DNA of 36,475 nt, taken from positions 1 to 36,475 of the forward strand of contig CALYAK010000014.1 of assembly GCA_944393505.1 (NCBI GenBank), given 5' to 3'. Shown in pieces: positions 8,038 to 16,278 of this stretch. Source of the stretch: an uncultured Clostridia bacterium. Lineage in GTDB: Bacteria > Bacillota > Clostridia > TANB77 > CAG-508. Below the pieces are notes generated by a model that searched no databases, was not told the origin of the DNA, and worked only from the letters and a program-made list of their open reading frames with translations. A program made the translations under genes and the position numbers. Numbering within the stretch: the stretch's first letter is position 1; the number at the start of each line of letters is the position of its first letter.

Positions 8038-8745
8038 TTATTTACAAAAACGGTGGTTACCAATCGTAACAACATGCGGTCTAGACCATATCCATGCACT
8101 TGTCGCCGTGTTTGGATTAAAATAATAAATTGACCCATAAGAAGGATCCCATCCATTCATAGCATCTCTTGCTGCTTTTTTAGCTGTTTCATTGGGTGTT
8201 AAATTAATTTGTCCATCATTTACAACGGAAAATGCACCTGATTGATAGATAACCCCTGATATAGTATTGGGAAAAGAGCTACTCTTCACACGATTTAACA
8301 CAACTGCTCCTACTGCTACCTGTCCTGTATAGGGTTCTCCTCTCGCTTCTGCATAAATTAGCCTACTTAACAAATTCAGATCGCTAGAGCTTAAACTACT
8401 CGAAGAACTTGAATTAGAACTATTCATAATTCCCATTGCTTGCAGAGTTTTCGTTCCTGCAATTCCATCAACTGTCAAACCATTTTTTCTTTGAAAATAT
8501 TTAACCGCTTCTAATGTTTGACTTCCATAAATTCCGTCTACATTTCCGTTATAATAACCCCAACGTTTTAATTTGGTTTGAATTTGTCTTACTTCTTCTC
8601 CTCTTGATCCATATTTGGATAAAGCATCTACCTGACTATTTCGAAAAAATATTTGATAAGAACAGAAAATTCCAAAGAGTATAACCAAAAGAATTAGTAA
8701 TTGTCTTCTGCTATTTCTTCGTTTTTTTGTTCTTTCGTCCTTCAT
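8038..8745 (-). CDS. sleB: Spore cortex-lytic enzyme SleB-like cell wall hydrolase
   Basis: 235 aa. It has an N-terminal basic tail and membrane anchor/signal (RRQLLILLVILFGIFCSYQIFF). A PG_binding_1 domain follows (about 43-100; SRGEEVRQIQTKLKRWGYY, GIYGSQTLEAV), then a Ser-rich linker (SSNSSSSSSLSSS) and a Hydrolase_2 domain (about 122-235). That domain contains LIYAEARGEPYTGQVAVGAV with the conserved Glu of SleB lytic transglycosylases. SleB degrades cortex muramic-delta-lactam peptidoglycan at germination, so the host is probably a spore former. The start has AAGAGGTG, which is also the 3' arm of the fhs terminator hairpin. It could alternatively be a vegetative CwlJ/SleB homologue. Confidence 0.9.
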   Translation of the reverse strand: MKDERTKKRRNSRRQLLILLVILFGIFCSYQIFFRNSQVDALSKYGSRGEEVRQIQTKLKRWGYYNGNVDGIYGSQTLEAVKYFQRKNGLTVDGIAGTKTLQAMGIMNSSNSSSSSSLSSSDLNLLSRLIYAEARGEPYTGQVAVGAVVLNRVKSSSFPNTISGVIYQSGAFSVVNDGQINLTPNETAKKAARDAMNGWDPSYGSIYYFNPNTATSAWIWSRPHVVTIGNHRFCK

Positions 8746-8753
8746 AAAAAATC

Positions 8754-8786
8754 ACCTCTTGCAAGGATATTTTCTCCACAAGAGGT
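8754..8786 (-). terminator. fhs terminator overlapping the sleB ribosome binding site
   Basis: On the minus strand ACCTCTTG, 17 bases, CAAGAGGT, then GATTTTTT and the sleB ATG. It has the form of an intrinsic terminator for fhs. Its 3' arm is the sleB Shine-Dalgarno, so the folded hairpin would also hide the sleB ribosome binding site. Confidence 0.65.
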
Positions 8787-8817
8787 AAGTTTTATACATT
8801 TTTGTAAAATCTTTCGT

Positions 8818-10479
8818 TTAAAAGATTCCTTTTATATTTCCTTCTTCATCAAAACCAATCTTTTCTGCTGCCGGAACTTTTGGAAGTCCTGGCATTGTCA
8901 TCATTTTTCCGGTAATGGCAACAATAAATTCTGCTCCTCCTTTTAAAATGACTTCATTAATATGAATTGTGAATGGTTCTTTACAAGCTAAGTTCTTTGG
9001 ATCGTCCGATAGCGAATATTGTGTTTTTGCAATGCAAACTGGGAAGTTTCCAAACCCTAAAGCTTCAATCCTTTGGATCGTTTGCAAAGCCTCTTCGGAA
9101 TATTCTACATTTTCTGCTCCATAGATTTTCTTTGCTACTTTTTCTAATTTGGTTTGAATCGGGTCTTCAGTTTCATAGATGAATTGGAAATTTTCTTTTT
9201 CTTCAACCAAATTGATGATCTTTTCTGCTAAATCTTCTGCTCCTTCTCCACCTTTTTCCCAGCTTTCTACTAAACTTAGTTGAATCTTCTTTTCTTCCAA
9301 AGCTTTTTCCAAACATTGAATTTCTGCTTCTGTATCAAAAGGATGCTTGTTAATGGCAACAATGACATTTAAGCCAAATTGTTCTTTTAAATTTTGGACA
9401 TGCTTTAATAAATTTGGCATTCCTTTTTTGACTGCTTCTACATTTTCTTCTTTTACCAATTCTTTTGGAACTCCACCGTTATATTTCAAAGCCTTTAGTG
9501 TTGCTACACACACAACTGCATCTGGTTTCAAATCAGCTACTCGGCACTTAATATCCAAAAACTTTTCTGCTCCTAAATCTGCTCCAAAGCCCGCTTCTGT
9601 TACTACATAATCTCCTAATTTCAAAGCAAATTTAGTTGCAATCACACTATTACATCCATGTGCAATATTGGCAAAAGGTCCTCCATGAACAATGGCTGGT
9701 GTCCCTTCTAATGTTTGTACTAAGTTGGGATCAATTGCATCTTTTAACAAAACAGCCATTGAACCTTCTGCATGAAGCTCTTTTGCTCGTACAATTTCTC
9801 CTCTTTTGTTATATCCAATAACGATATTTCCTAATCTTCTTTGTAAATCTTTTTGATCTTTTGCTAAACAGAAAATTGCCATCACTTCTGATGCTGCTGT
9901 AATATCAAAACCATCCGTTCTTTCTTTCATATTCTTTTCTTTCGAAAGTCCAGTTTGTACCACTCTTAATTGTCGATCATTTAAATCTACGCATCGCTTC
10001 CATGTTACTTTTTCAATCTCTAATTCATTTCCATTGAAAATATGATTATCGATTAAAGAGGATAATAGATTATTGGCAGAGGTAATTGCGTGTAAATCTC
10101 CTGTAAAATGAAGATTGATATCTTCCATTGGAGCAATTTGTGAATAGCCTCCACCTGTTGCTCCTCCTTTAATACCAAAAACTGGTCCTAAAGAAGGTTC
10201 TCTTAAAGCAAGAACTGCATTCTTCTTTTTTCTTCTCAATCCATCAGCAAGTCCAATTGCCATGGTTGTTTTTCCTTCTCCTAGCGGAGTTGGATTAATC
10301 GCTGTTACCAAAATTAGTTTTCCATTTTTCTTATCTTTTACTTTTTGAAAAGCTTCTTTTGTGATCTTTGCCTTATATTTGCCATAAGGCTCTAAATCAT
10401 CATCTTCTAATCCTAATTTTTCTGCGATTTTACTAATTCTTTGAAGTTTCGTGTTTCTTGCAATTTCAATATCCTCCAT
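8818..10479 (-). CDS. fhs: Formate--tetrahydrofolate ligase
   Basis: 553 aa, the family length. It catalyses ATP-dependent formation of 10-formyl-THF from formate and THF, feeding purine and fMet-tRNA synthesis or acetogenic one-carbon flow. The P-loop TPLGEGKTT is at residues 64-72. Other signatures are REPSLGPVFGIKGGATGGGYSQ and HFTGDLHAI. The C-terminal end is GMPxLPKVPAAEKIGFDEEG-like. GGAGGA precedes the ATG. It is 20 bases after the DivPAP gene. A functional link exists with fmt in the same gene run, which uses 10-formyl-THF. Confidence 0.97.
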   Translation of the reverse strand: MEDIEIARNTKLQRISKIAEKLGLEDDDLEPYGKYKAKITKEAFQKVKDKKNGKLILVTAINPTPLGEGKTTMAIGLADGLRRKKKNAVLALREPSLGPVFGIKGGATGGGYSQIAPMEDINLHFTGDLHAITSANNLLSSLIDNHIFNGNELEIEKVTWKRCVDLNDRQLRVVQTGLSKEKNMKERTDGFDITAASEVMAIFCLAKDQKDLQRRLGNIVIGYNKRGEIVRAKELHAEGSMAVLLKDAIDPNLVQTLEGTPAIVHGGPFANIAHGCNSVIATKFALKLGDYVVTEAGFGADLGAEKFLDIKCRVADLKPDAVVCVATLKALKYNGGVPKELVKEENVEAVKKGMPNLLKHVQNLKEQFGLNVIVAINKHPFDTEAEIQCLEKALEEKKIQLSLVESWEKGGEGAEDLAEKIINLVEEKENFQFIYETEDPIQTKLEKVAKKIYGAENVEYSEEALQTIQRIEALGFGNFPVCIAKTQYSLSDDPKNLACKEPFTIHINEVILKGGAEFIVAITGKMMTMPGLPKVPAAEKIGFDEEGNIKGIF

Positions 10480-10499
10480 TTGTTTGTCCTCCTCTATTT

Positions 10500-10922
10500 T
10501 TATACAACAAATCCTACGATAATTCCAATAATTGCTCCTGCCATTACTTGAATTGGTGAATGACCTAAAACTTCTTGTAATCTTTCTTCTGGTTTTAATT
10601 CCGTTATTTCAATCATTCGATTTAAAAGACTAGCTTGTTTTCCAGCAGCTCTTCGAACTCCTGCGGCATCATACATAACAACACAAGCAAAAATTATTGT
10701 TAGTGCAGTAATTGGTGCTTCTAGTCCATATTCTCTCGCAATCATCGTTGCAAGCGTCGTAACAACCGCTGAGTGACTGCTTGGCATCCCTCCTGCTCCC
10801 AATAATCGATTCCAAAGTAGCTTTTTTTCTTTGATTGAATCGAAAACAAACTTAAAAACTTGGATGACAAACCATACTGCAAATGGTACCACCAAAAATC
10901 GATATTGCATAATATATTCCAT
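10500..10922 (-). CDS. DivPAP family membrane protein (divergent PAP2, PF02681)
   Basis: 140 aa. Four hydrophobic segments and the signature GAGGMPSSHSAVV (about 42-55), then YDAAGVRRAAGKQA and LGHSPIQV, match the divergent PAP2/acid phosphatase-related family. GMPSSHSA and GHSPIQV correspond to the histidine motifs of PAP2 phosphatases. The substrate is unknown. It is 24 bases downstream of xseB and 20 bases upstream of fhs, within the same probable transcript. Confidence 0.88.
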   Translation of the reverse strand: MEYIMQYRFLVVPFAVWFVIQVFKFVFDSIKEKKLLWNRLLGAGGMPSSHSAVVTTLATMIAREYGLEAPITALTIIFACVVMYDAAGVRRAAGKQASLLNRMIEITELKPEERLQEVLGHSPIQVMAGAIIGIIVGFVV

Positions 10923-10946
10923 TTTTTCTACCCCTTATATTTTCCC

Positions 10947-11192
10947 TTAATCTTCTGTTGGCACAAAATTCTCTTCTTTGATTTCCCCATCTTCTTGAAT
11001 TAAAATGGTAATTCTCTTTTCTGCCTCTTGTAAAATTTCATTACATTTTTTCGATAAAGCCATTCCTTCTTCAAATTTTTTGACAGATTGGTCTAGGTCT
11101 AAATCACCTTTTTCTAGTTCCTGTGCGATTTCCTCTAATCGTTTCATTGCTTCTTCGAAATTTAATTCTTGCTTCATTTCTTTTTCTTCCAC
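10947..11192 (-). CDS. xseB: Exodeoxyribonuclease VII small subunit
   Basis: 81 aa. The sequence LNFEEAMKRLEEIAQELEKGDLDLDQSVKKFEEGM is diagnostic of XseB, a short helical subunit that binds XseA. The GTG start at 11192 is chosen because GGAGG lies seven bases upstream; the internal ATG five codons later has no ribosome binding site of its own. It is separated from xseA by an unknown membrane protein gene, an unusual arrangement since the two usually touch. Confidence 0.95.
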   Translation of the reverse strand: MEEKEMKQELNFEEAMKRLEEIAQELEKGDLDLDQSVKKFEEGMALSKKCNEILQEAEKRITILIQEDGEIKEENFVPTED

Positions 11193-11206
11193 TTTACTTC
11201 CTCCAA

Positions 11207-11698
11207 TTATTGTTCTGTAACAGTTTGTTTTTCTAAATCAACGACATAGCTCGTCATTAAAAATGTTGTTTCTAATTCATGAACCGAAACAATATATCTT
11301 CCTTCTGCATCAACAGCATCTACTGAAAAGTAAATCTCTTCGTCTGATGGTCCATATTGATCCATCGCCATTTGGATTGCTTGTTCTTCTTTGCTTAATG
11401 TAGCATTGGAAGAACTGGTATTTTCTTCTGTTTGTCCTTCATTTTCAACTGTTTCATTTTGTACCTCTTCACTTTGTGTTTCATTCACAATCTCATTTTC
11501 ATCCTCTTCTGTTACATTATCATAAAGATCGTTAATCATATTTTCCAATCCTGAATTTGGATCTTTTACCATATTAACTTCCATCTCTTCTGAAACTGGT
11601 TTGGTACGAAATACTTCGTAAATAATGATGGCAACTAAGATGACAATTGCAATTCCTGCAACAATTAATGCGATCTTGCTTGCTTTTTGATTTTTCAT
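11207..11698 (-). CDS. Unknown membrane-anchored protein between xseA and xseB
   Basis: 163 aa, not recognised. It has one N-terminal membrane segment (about 8-28, IALIVAGIAIVILVAIIIYEVF) and then an acidic, Asn/Glu-rich linker (about 45-105) with repeated ETQSEEVQNETVE-like units. A compact C-terminal domain (about 105-163) reads EEQAIQMAMDQYGPSDEEIYFSVD. The C-terminal part should lie outside the cell. The gaps of 11 and 14 bases to xseA and xseB indicate co-transcription. Its link to exonuclease VII is positional only. Confidence 0.8.
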   Translation of the reverse strand: MKNQKASKIALIVAGIAIVILVAIIIYEVFRTKPVSEEMEVNMVKDPNSGLENMINDLYDNVTEEDENEIVNETQSEEVQNETVENEGQTEENTSSSNATLSKEEQAIQMAMDQYGPSDEEIYFSVDAVDAEGRYIVSVHELETTFLMTSYVVDLEKQTVTEQ

Positions 11699-11709
11699 AT
11701 TTTCCCTCC

Positions 11710-12897
11710 TTATAGGACTTTTGCCTTTGTTTCTCCTTCCAAAAATGTTAAAGTAATCTCATCATCTTTTTTTAAATCCGAAGCTCTTGTAATTACTTTA
11801 TTTCCTAACTTCGTAATGCTATATCCTCTTGTTAACGTCTTTAATGGACTTAATGCGTCTAATTTTGCAATTTTCTCCATTGCGCTTCCTTTTTTTCTTT
11901 GAAATCCTTGCATAACTGCATTCTGGATTCTTTTCTTTCTCATATCAACCCATAAATATTTTTCTTCAATCATCTGCATTGGTTCTTTGAAAACACGTCT
12001 TGTCATGCATTTTTCATAACGCATTCGCATGAATTCTGTTTTCTTTTTTAATGCAATTTTGGATCGATTTTCTAAGTTTTGTAATTTTAAAATTAAATCT
12101 TGTTTATTTGGTACAGCAAGTTCTGCTGCAGCAGATGGTGTCGGTGCTCTTAAGTCTGCCACAAAATCTGCAATAGTAAAATCCGTTTCGTGACCAACTG
12201 CTGAAATGATTGGTAAGTCTGATGCAAAAATAGCACGAGCTACGATTTCTTCATTAAATGGCCATAAATCTTCTAAAGAACCTCCTCCTCTTGCTAAGAT
12301 CAAAATGTCTGCTAATTTTTGTTCATTCATTGTCTGAATCGCTTTTACAATCTTTTCTGCTGCTCCTTCTCCTTGAACTGGAACCGGAAGCAATCGAATT
12401 TGTACATCCGGATTTCTTCTGGTCGATACATTAATGATATCACGAATAACAGCTCCTGTGTTAGATGTTAATACACCAATACGAAGTGGCATTTGGGGAA
12501 TTGGCTTTTTATGAGATGGATCAAATAGACCTTCTTTTTCTAGCTTTGCTTTTAATTCTTCATAAGCTGTATACAAACTTCCAATTCCATCTTCTTGCAT
12601 TGCTTTTCCGTAAATTTGATAAACACCATCTCGTTCAAAAACAGAAACCGTTCCCAATAGCAAAACTTTCATTCCATCTTTTGGCATAAATTTTAACTTT
12701 TCTGCATAACTTTTGAAGATAATACACTTTATTAAAGAATTCTCATCTTTTAACGTAAAATACATATGCCCAGTATAATGATTTTTAAAATTTGAAATTT
12801 CTCCTCTTACATAAACATGATTTAAAAATTCGTCTCCAGCTACTTTTTCTTTCATGTAGCGATTTAATTCCGTAACTGATATTGGTTCGATTTTCAT
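11710..12897 (-). CDS. xseA: Exodeoxyribonuclease VII large subunit
   Basis: 395 aa. An N-terminal OB-fold (about 5-100; ISVTELNRYMKE, VRGEISNFKNHYTGHMYFTLKD) binds single-stranded DNA. The nuclease domain (about 125-330) has LRIGVLTSNTGAVIRDI, LARGGGSLEDLWPFNEE and SAVGHETDFTIADFVADLRAPTPSAAAE. The coiled-coil and C-terminal segment (LSPLKTLTRGYSI) are present. It acts with XseB to degrade single-stranded DNA from both ends. It is 17 bases after nusB. The family is often slightly longer, but all conserved blocks are present. Confidence 0.96.
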   Translation of the reverse strand: MKIEPISVTELNRYMKEKVAGDEFLNHVYVRGEISNFKNHYTGHMYFTLKDENSLIKCIIFKSYAEKLKFMPKDGMKVLLLGTVSVFERDGVYQIYGKAMQEDGIGSLYTAYEELKAKLEKEGLFDPSHKKPIPQMPLRIGVLTSNTGAVIRDIINVSTRRNPDVQIRLLPVPVQGEGAAEKIVKAIQTMNEQKLADILILARGGGSLEDLWPFNEEIVARAIFASDLPIISAVGHETDFTIADFVADLRAPTPSAAAELAVPNKQDLILKLQNLENRSKIALKKKTEFMRMRYEKCMTRRVFKEPMQMIEEKYLWVDMRKKRIQNAVMQGFQRKKGSAMEKIAKLDALSPLKTLTRGYSITKLGNKVITRASDLKKDDEITLTFLEGETKAKVL

Positions 12898-12914
12898 TTT
12901 TCTCTATTTTTCTC

Positions 12915-13349
12915 CTATTCTTCTTGTGTTTGATCTAATTTTTTCTCTTTCACGATACTTGCCAATATCCCATTTACAAAAGATTTTGAATCCTCGTCAC
13001 CGTAATTTTTTGCAAGTTCAACACCTTCATTGATGACCACTTTATATGGTAATTTTTTGATGGTCATTTCATAAACGGTTAGCTTTAAAATGGCAACATT
13101 AATTTTAGAAACACGTGCAATCTCCCAGCCTTCTTTTAAATTAGAAGAAATTAGTGTTACAATCTCTTCTTCGTGTTCTTTGATCCCATTTATCACATCT
13201 TCTACATATTCTTTTACTTTTTTTTCTGAAATTTCGTTGTTCTCCAAGAAAAGCTCTGTCTCTTCTTTTAATTCTTCTGCGTTTGGTTTTTGTACTTCTA
13301 AACTATAGATCAGCTTAAAAGCCATTTCTCTTGCTGCCGTTCTGTTCAT
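12915..13349 (-). CDS. nusB: Transcription antitermination factor NusB
   Basis: 144 aa, helical. The signature RTAAREMAFKLIYSLE is at the N-terminus, and the C-terminal block LPYKVVINEGVELAKNYGDEDSKSFVNGILASIVK is diagnostic. NusB with NusE binds boxA of rRNA transcripts. I chose MNRTAAR (13349) because AAAAGGGG lies just upstream; a longer start nine codons earlier would include that ribosome binding site. The position after the asp23 cluster is common in Firmicutes. Confidence 0.95.
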   Translation of the reverse strand: MNRTAAREMAFKLIYSLEVQKPNAEELKEETELFLENNEISEKKVKEYVEDVINGIKEHEEEIVTLISSNLKEGWEIARVSKINVAILKLTVYEMTIKKLPYKVVINEGVELAKNYGDEDSKSFVNGILASIVKEKKLDQTQEE

Positions 13350-13362
13350 ATCTTTTCCCCTT

Positions 13363-13566
13363 TTAGATTCTATCAATAAAATTTTTCAATTTTTCTTTTA
13401 CTTCTTCTTTATTTTGTTGAACATAATTTCCAAAATAAATACCAAGAGTAATGAGAATAATTGCTATAATTAGCTTATATAAATTGGTCAATAAAATTAA
13501 AATGGCAATAATTGCTCCAATAATTGCTCCACAATATTTTTGAAAAAAACCTTTTACATCATTCAT
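13363..13566 (-). CDS. DUF2273 small membrane protein
   Basis: 67 aa with two hydrophobic helices (CGAIIGAIIAILILLTNLYKLII, IILITLGIYFGNYV) and a basic tail (KEEVKEKLKNFIDRI). The size, topology and place beside amaP and asp23 match DUF2273, a membrane component of the Asp23 envelope complex. The gap to nusB is 13 bases. Confidence 0.82.
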   Translation of the reverse strand: MNDVKGFFQKYCGAIIGAIIAILILLTNLYKLIIAIILITLGIYFGNYVQQNKEEVKEKLKNFIDRI

Positions 13567-13590
13567 ATCTTCAAAAGTCCTCTCTTTCTA

Positions 13591-14169
13591 TTACGCTTCT
13601 ACATCCTCTTTTTCTTCTTCTTTTGTTTTTAAACGTTCATTTCGAATCGCAACATTCACAGCACTTAGTTCTAAATCGGTTGTTTTCTTAATCGTCTCTT
13701 TTACTTTTAATTGAATGTTTTTGGATAATTGATTAATGGCTGTTAATTCTTTTGCTGTAATAATTACATTCATTTTTACGTGATTTTGCTTGTCCATCTC
13801 CAATTCAACTTTTGGATTCAAAGCTCCATCGAAATTGTCAATAACATTTAATGCAATATTGCGGATGGTTTCTTTCGTAATTAATAATCTTCCATCTGCA
13901 TTTTCCAATAAAATACCATTTTCTAAATTTTCTTCTTCTTCCTCTTTTCCTGCTGATCCAAAGAAAATGCATTTAATAGAAAGTAGAATCAAAACAATGC
14001 AAACGCCTAGTGTAACATTGGTTGCAACCGTATGATTAAGTGCCATACCAATAATCCATGTAAACGTCGATGCATCAACCCAACCAAATAAAATTAAGCA
14101 TAATAAAATGGATAAAATTAATATAATATTTGAAAATAACACTAATGATAATCTTTCTAAAAACTTCAT
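13591..14169 (-). CDS. amaP: Alkaline shock response membrane anchor protein AmaP
   Basis: 192 aa. Two N-terminal membrane helices (about 7-29 and 50-72) are followed by a cytosolic Asp23-like beta domain. That domain contains LITKETIRNIALNVIDNFDGAL, VNVIITAKEL, and a C-terminal helix with LKVKETIKKTTDLELSAVNVAIRN. AmaP tethers Asp23 to the membrane. It is flanked by asp23 (74 bases, containing a hairpin) and a DUF2273 gene (24 bases). Confidence 0.88.
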   Translation of the reverse strand: MKFLERLSLVLFSNIILILSILLCLILFGWVDASTFTWIIGMALNHTVATNVTLGVCIVLILLSIKCIFFGSAGKEEEEENLENGILLENADGRLLITKETIRNIALNVIDNFDGALNPKVELEMDKQNHVKMNVIITAKELTAINQLSKNIQLKVKETIKKTTDLELSAVNVAIRNERLKTKEEEKEDVEA

Positions 14170-14194
14170 TTTTTTCCTCCATCTATGGAAAGAA

Positions 14195-14234
14195 AAGGCA
14201 CGTGGCAGTCCTTAATCTCACTTGCGCGTGCCTT
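14195..14234 (-). terminator. Hairpin between asp23 and amaP
   Basis: On the minus strand AAGGCACG, 24 bases, CGTGCCTT, followed by TTCTTT. It may be a partial terminator that sets a higher level of asp23 than of the membrane genes behind it. The loop is long and the T run interrupted. Confidence 0.55.
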
Positions 14235-14243
14235 CTTTTTCCT

Positions 14244-14681
14244 TTATTTCTTTTCTTCGTTTGATATTGCTTCTTCTTTTTCTCGATCTTCTTGTCCTTG
14301 TATTTTTACATCTTGTACATGAACACTAATACCAGCTACTTTTAATCCAGTCATATCTTCTACTGCTTTTTTTACACGGTTTTGGATCTCGTAAGCAACA
14401 TCTGGAATTCTTGCTCCAAATTCTACAATAATATTTACATCAATTTTTGCTTCTTGTCCTTCTAGTTCTACTTTAATTCCTTTGGTAATATTTTTCTTAC
14501 CAGTAAATGCTTCTGAGATTCCACCTACGAATCCTCCAGCCATTCCATAAACACCAGAAACTTCTGAAACAGCAACACCTGCAATAGATGCTACAACACC
14601 TTCCGCAATTTTGATATCATTGGATTCTAGTGCAATTTCCTCACCATTATTTTCTATGATTTCATCTTTGTTCTCTTCCAT
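14244..14681 (-). CDS. asp23: Asp23/Gls24 family envelope stress response protein
   Basis: 145 aa. The core (about 18-130) matches Asp23: DIKIAEGVVASIAGVAVSEVSGVYGM, KGIKVELEGQEAKIDVNIIVEFGARIPDVAYEIQNRVKKAVEDMTGLKVAGISVHVQDVKI in shorter conserved blocks. The tails are acidic. Asp23 forms a membrane-associated layer tethered by AmaP. The gene heads the asp23-amaP-DUF2273-nusB-xseA run and has its own strong promoter at 14724-14752 and AGGAGG upstream of ATG. Confidence 0.92.
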   Translation of the reverse strand: MEENKDEIIENNGEEIALESNDIKIAEGVVASIAGVAVSEVSGVYGMAGGFVGGISEAFTGKKNITKGIKVELEGQEAKIDVNIIVEFGARIPDVAYEIQNRVKKAVEDMTGLKVAGISVHVQDVKIQGQEDREKEEAISNEEKK

Positions 14682-14723
14682 AAAAACCTCCTAATCGTTT
14701 TCCTCTTTCATTTTTCCATTACT

Positions 14724-14752
14724 AGTATATCAGTAAGGCTTTGATTTTACAA
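14724..14752 (-). promoter_or_regulatory. asp23 operon promoter
   Basis: TTGTAA (14747-14752), exactly 17 bp, TATACT (14724-14729). It lies in the 93-base gap between fmt and asp23 and would start transcription about 35 bases before the asp23 ATG. Confidence 0.7.
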
Positions 14753-14774
14753 CTCTTTTCCAAAAATTTATCGA

Positions 14775-15761
14775 TTATTCAAAGCATTCTCCCGCAGGAA
14801 TTTGCCTTCCTCTCAAAAAGCTTCCTATGTCCATTTTTTTTGCATTTTCTCCTTGTATTTCAAGCACTTGCAAAATTCCATCTTTTGCTTTGATATATAA
14901 CCCGTCTTTTGGATCCGATTTTAAGATCGTTCCCGGTTCAATTTCTTTAAATTTGTATTGATACTCATCCCATTCCGTAAATTCCGTAAAAAATTCTTCC
15001 GTTGTTTTTGCTTTTACTTTCCAGAACTTTATTTTCTGTCCGTTTAAAAAGGTATAGGCTCCCATAATTGGATTGAGCCCTCTTACTCGATTATGAATGG
15101 TTTTTGCATCTTGTTCTTTCCAATTAATTTTTGCCATTTCTTTGTCCAGCATTGGTGCATAACTTGCTTCTTCATCGTTTTGTTTGATTCTTTGTGCCGT
15201 ACCATTTTCAATTTTTTGTAAAGTTTGAACTAATAAAGAAGCACCAACTTTTGCTAAGCGATCCCATAACTCTCCCGTTGTTTCATCTGGTCCAATTTCT
15301 ACTTTTGCTGTTTCAATCATATCACCAGTATCCATTCCTTCATTCATATACATGGTGGTAATACCAGTCTCTGTTTCTCCATTTAAAACTGCCCATTGAA
15401 TGGGAGCTGCTCCTCGATATTTTGGAAGAAGCGATCCGTGAACATTCACACAACCAAGTTTTGGTATTTCTAATAGCTCCTTTGGTAAAATCTTGCCATA
15501 TGCCACGACAACCACCAAATCTGGATTTAGTGATCGCATTTCCGTTAAAAATTCTTCGTTATTACGAACTTTAAAGGGTTGATAAATCTTTAAATTTTTC
15601 TCCATTGCATATTGTTTCACTTCTGAAGGGATCAGTTTCATACCTCTTCCTTTTGGTTTATCCACATTGGTTACAACTCCAATTACCTCATATCCCGCTT
15701 CTACGATTGCTTCTAAAGAAGCTTTTGCAAAATCCGGTGTTCCCATAAAAACGATTTTCAT
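14775..15761 (-). CDS. fmt: Methionyl-tRNA formyltransferase
   Basis: 328 aa. It transfers the formyl group from 10-formyl-THF to Met-tRNAi. The N-terminal domain begins KIVFMGTPDFAKASLEAI and has VVAYGKILP, the catalytic NVHGSLLPKYRGAAPIQWA (Asn-His), and GMDTGD with the catalytic Asp. The C-terminal OB domain starts around residue 205 (NRVRGLNPIMGAYTFLNG). I chose the ATG at 15761; GTG codons a few bases upstream are alternatives. It follows def by about 18 bases; def later removes the formyl group. fhs in this window supplies the cofactor. Confidence 0.97.
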   Translation of the reverse strand: MKIVFMGTPDFAKASLEAIVEAGYEVIGVVTNVDKPKGRGMKLIPSEVKQYAMEKNLKIYQPFKVRNNEEFLTEMRSLNPDLVVVVAYGKILPKELLEIPKLGCVNVHGSLLPKYRGAAPIQWAVLNGETETGITTMYMNEGMDTGDMIETAKVEIGPDETTGELWDRLAKVGASLLVQTLQKIENGTAQRIKQNDEEASYAPMLDKEMAKINWKEQDAKTIHNRVRGLNPIMGAYTFLNGQKIKFWKVKAKTTEEFFTEFTEWDEYQYKFKEIEPGTILKSDPKDGLYIKAKDGILQVLEIQGENAKKMDIGSFLRGRQIPAGECFE

Positions 15762-15779
15762 CTTTTTCACCCGCACTCT

Positions 15780-16265
15780 CTATTTCTTGTTTTCCTCTTC
15801 TTTTACTACTTCTAAAGTTCCTGGTATCATTTTATCCACAAATAGGATCCCATCTAAATGATCAATTTCATGAGCTAACGCTTGTGCTAACAACCCTTTT
15901 CCAGTCACTTTAATTGCTTTTCCTTCCTCATTTAATGCTTTTACGACAACTTCTGCTGGTCGAATCATTTTTGCAAATTGGTTTGGAAAACTCAAACAAC
16001 CTTCTTCTACTTCTTGTTCTCCCTTTTGTTTGATGATTTCTGGATTTACTAATTTAATTGGTCCATGATCATCATAAAGATCAATGACAATAATTCTTTT
16101 TAAAATTCCAACTTGTGGTGCTGCAAGCCCCACCCCGTTATATTGATGCATGGTTTCTACCATATCATCTAAAAGTTGTCTGATCTTATCATCCACTACT
16201 TCAACTGGTCTTGATTTTTTTCTTAGAATTTCATCTCCTGATTCAATGATATTACGAATTGCCAT
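15780..16265 (-). CDS. def: Peptide deformylase
   Basis: 161 aa. All three metal/catalytic motifs are present: [10 protein letters not shown] (44-53), EEGCLSF with metal ligand C90, and HEIDH with H132, E133 and H136. It removes N-formyl groups from nascent proteins. GGAGG lies close to the ATG. It is 13 bases after priA and directly before fmt, the common priA-def-fmt order. Confidence 0.98.
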   Translation of the reverse strand: MAIRNIIESGDEILRKKSRPVEVVDDKIRQLLDDMVETMHQYNGVGLAAPQVGILKRIIVIDLYDDHGPIKLVNPEIIKQKGEQEVEEGCLSFPNQFAKMIRPAEVVVKALNEEGKAIKVTGKGLLAQALAHEIDHLDGILFVDKMIPGTLEVVKEEENKK

Positions 16266-16278
16266 TTTCTTTCCTCCT

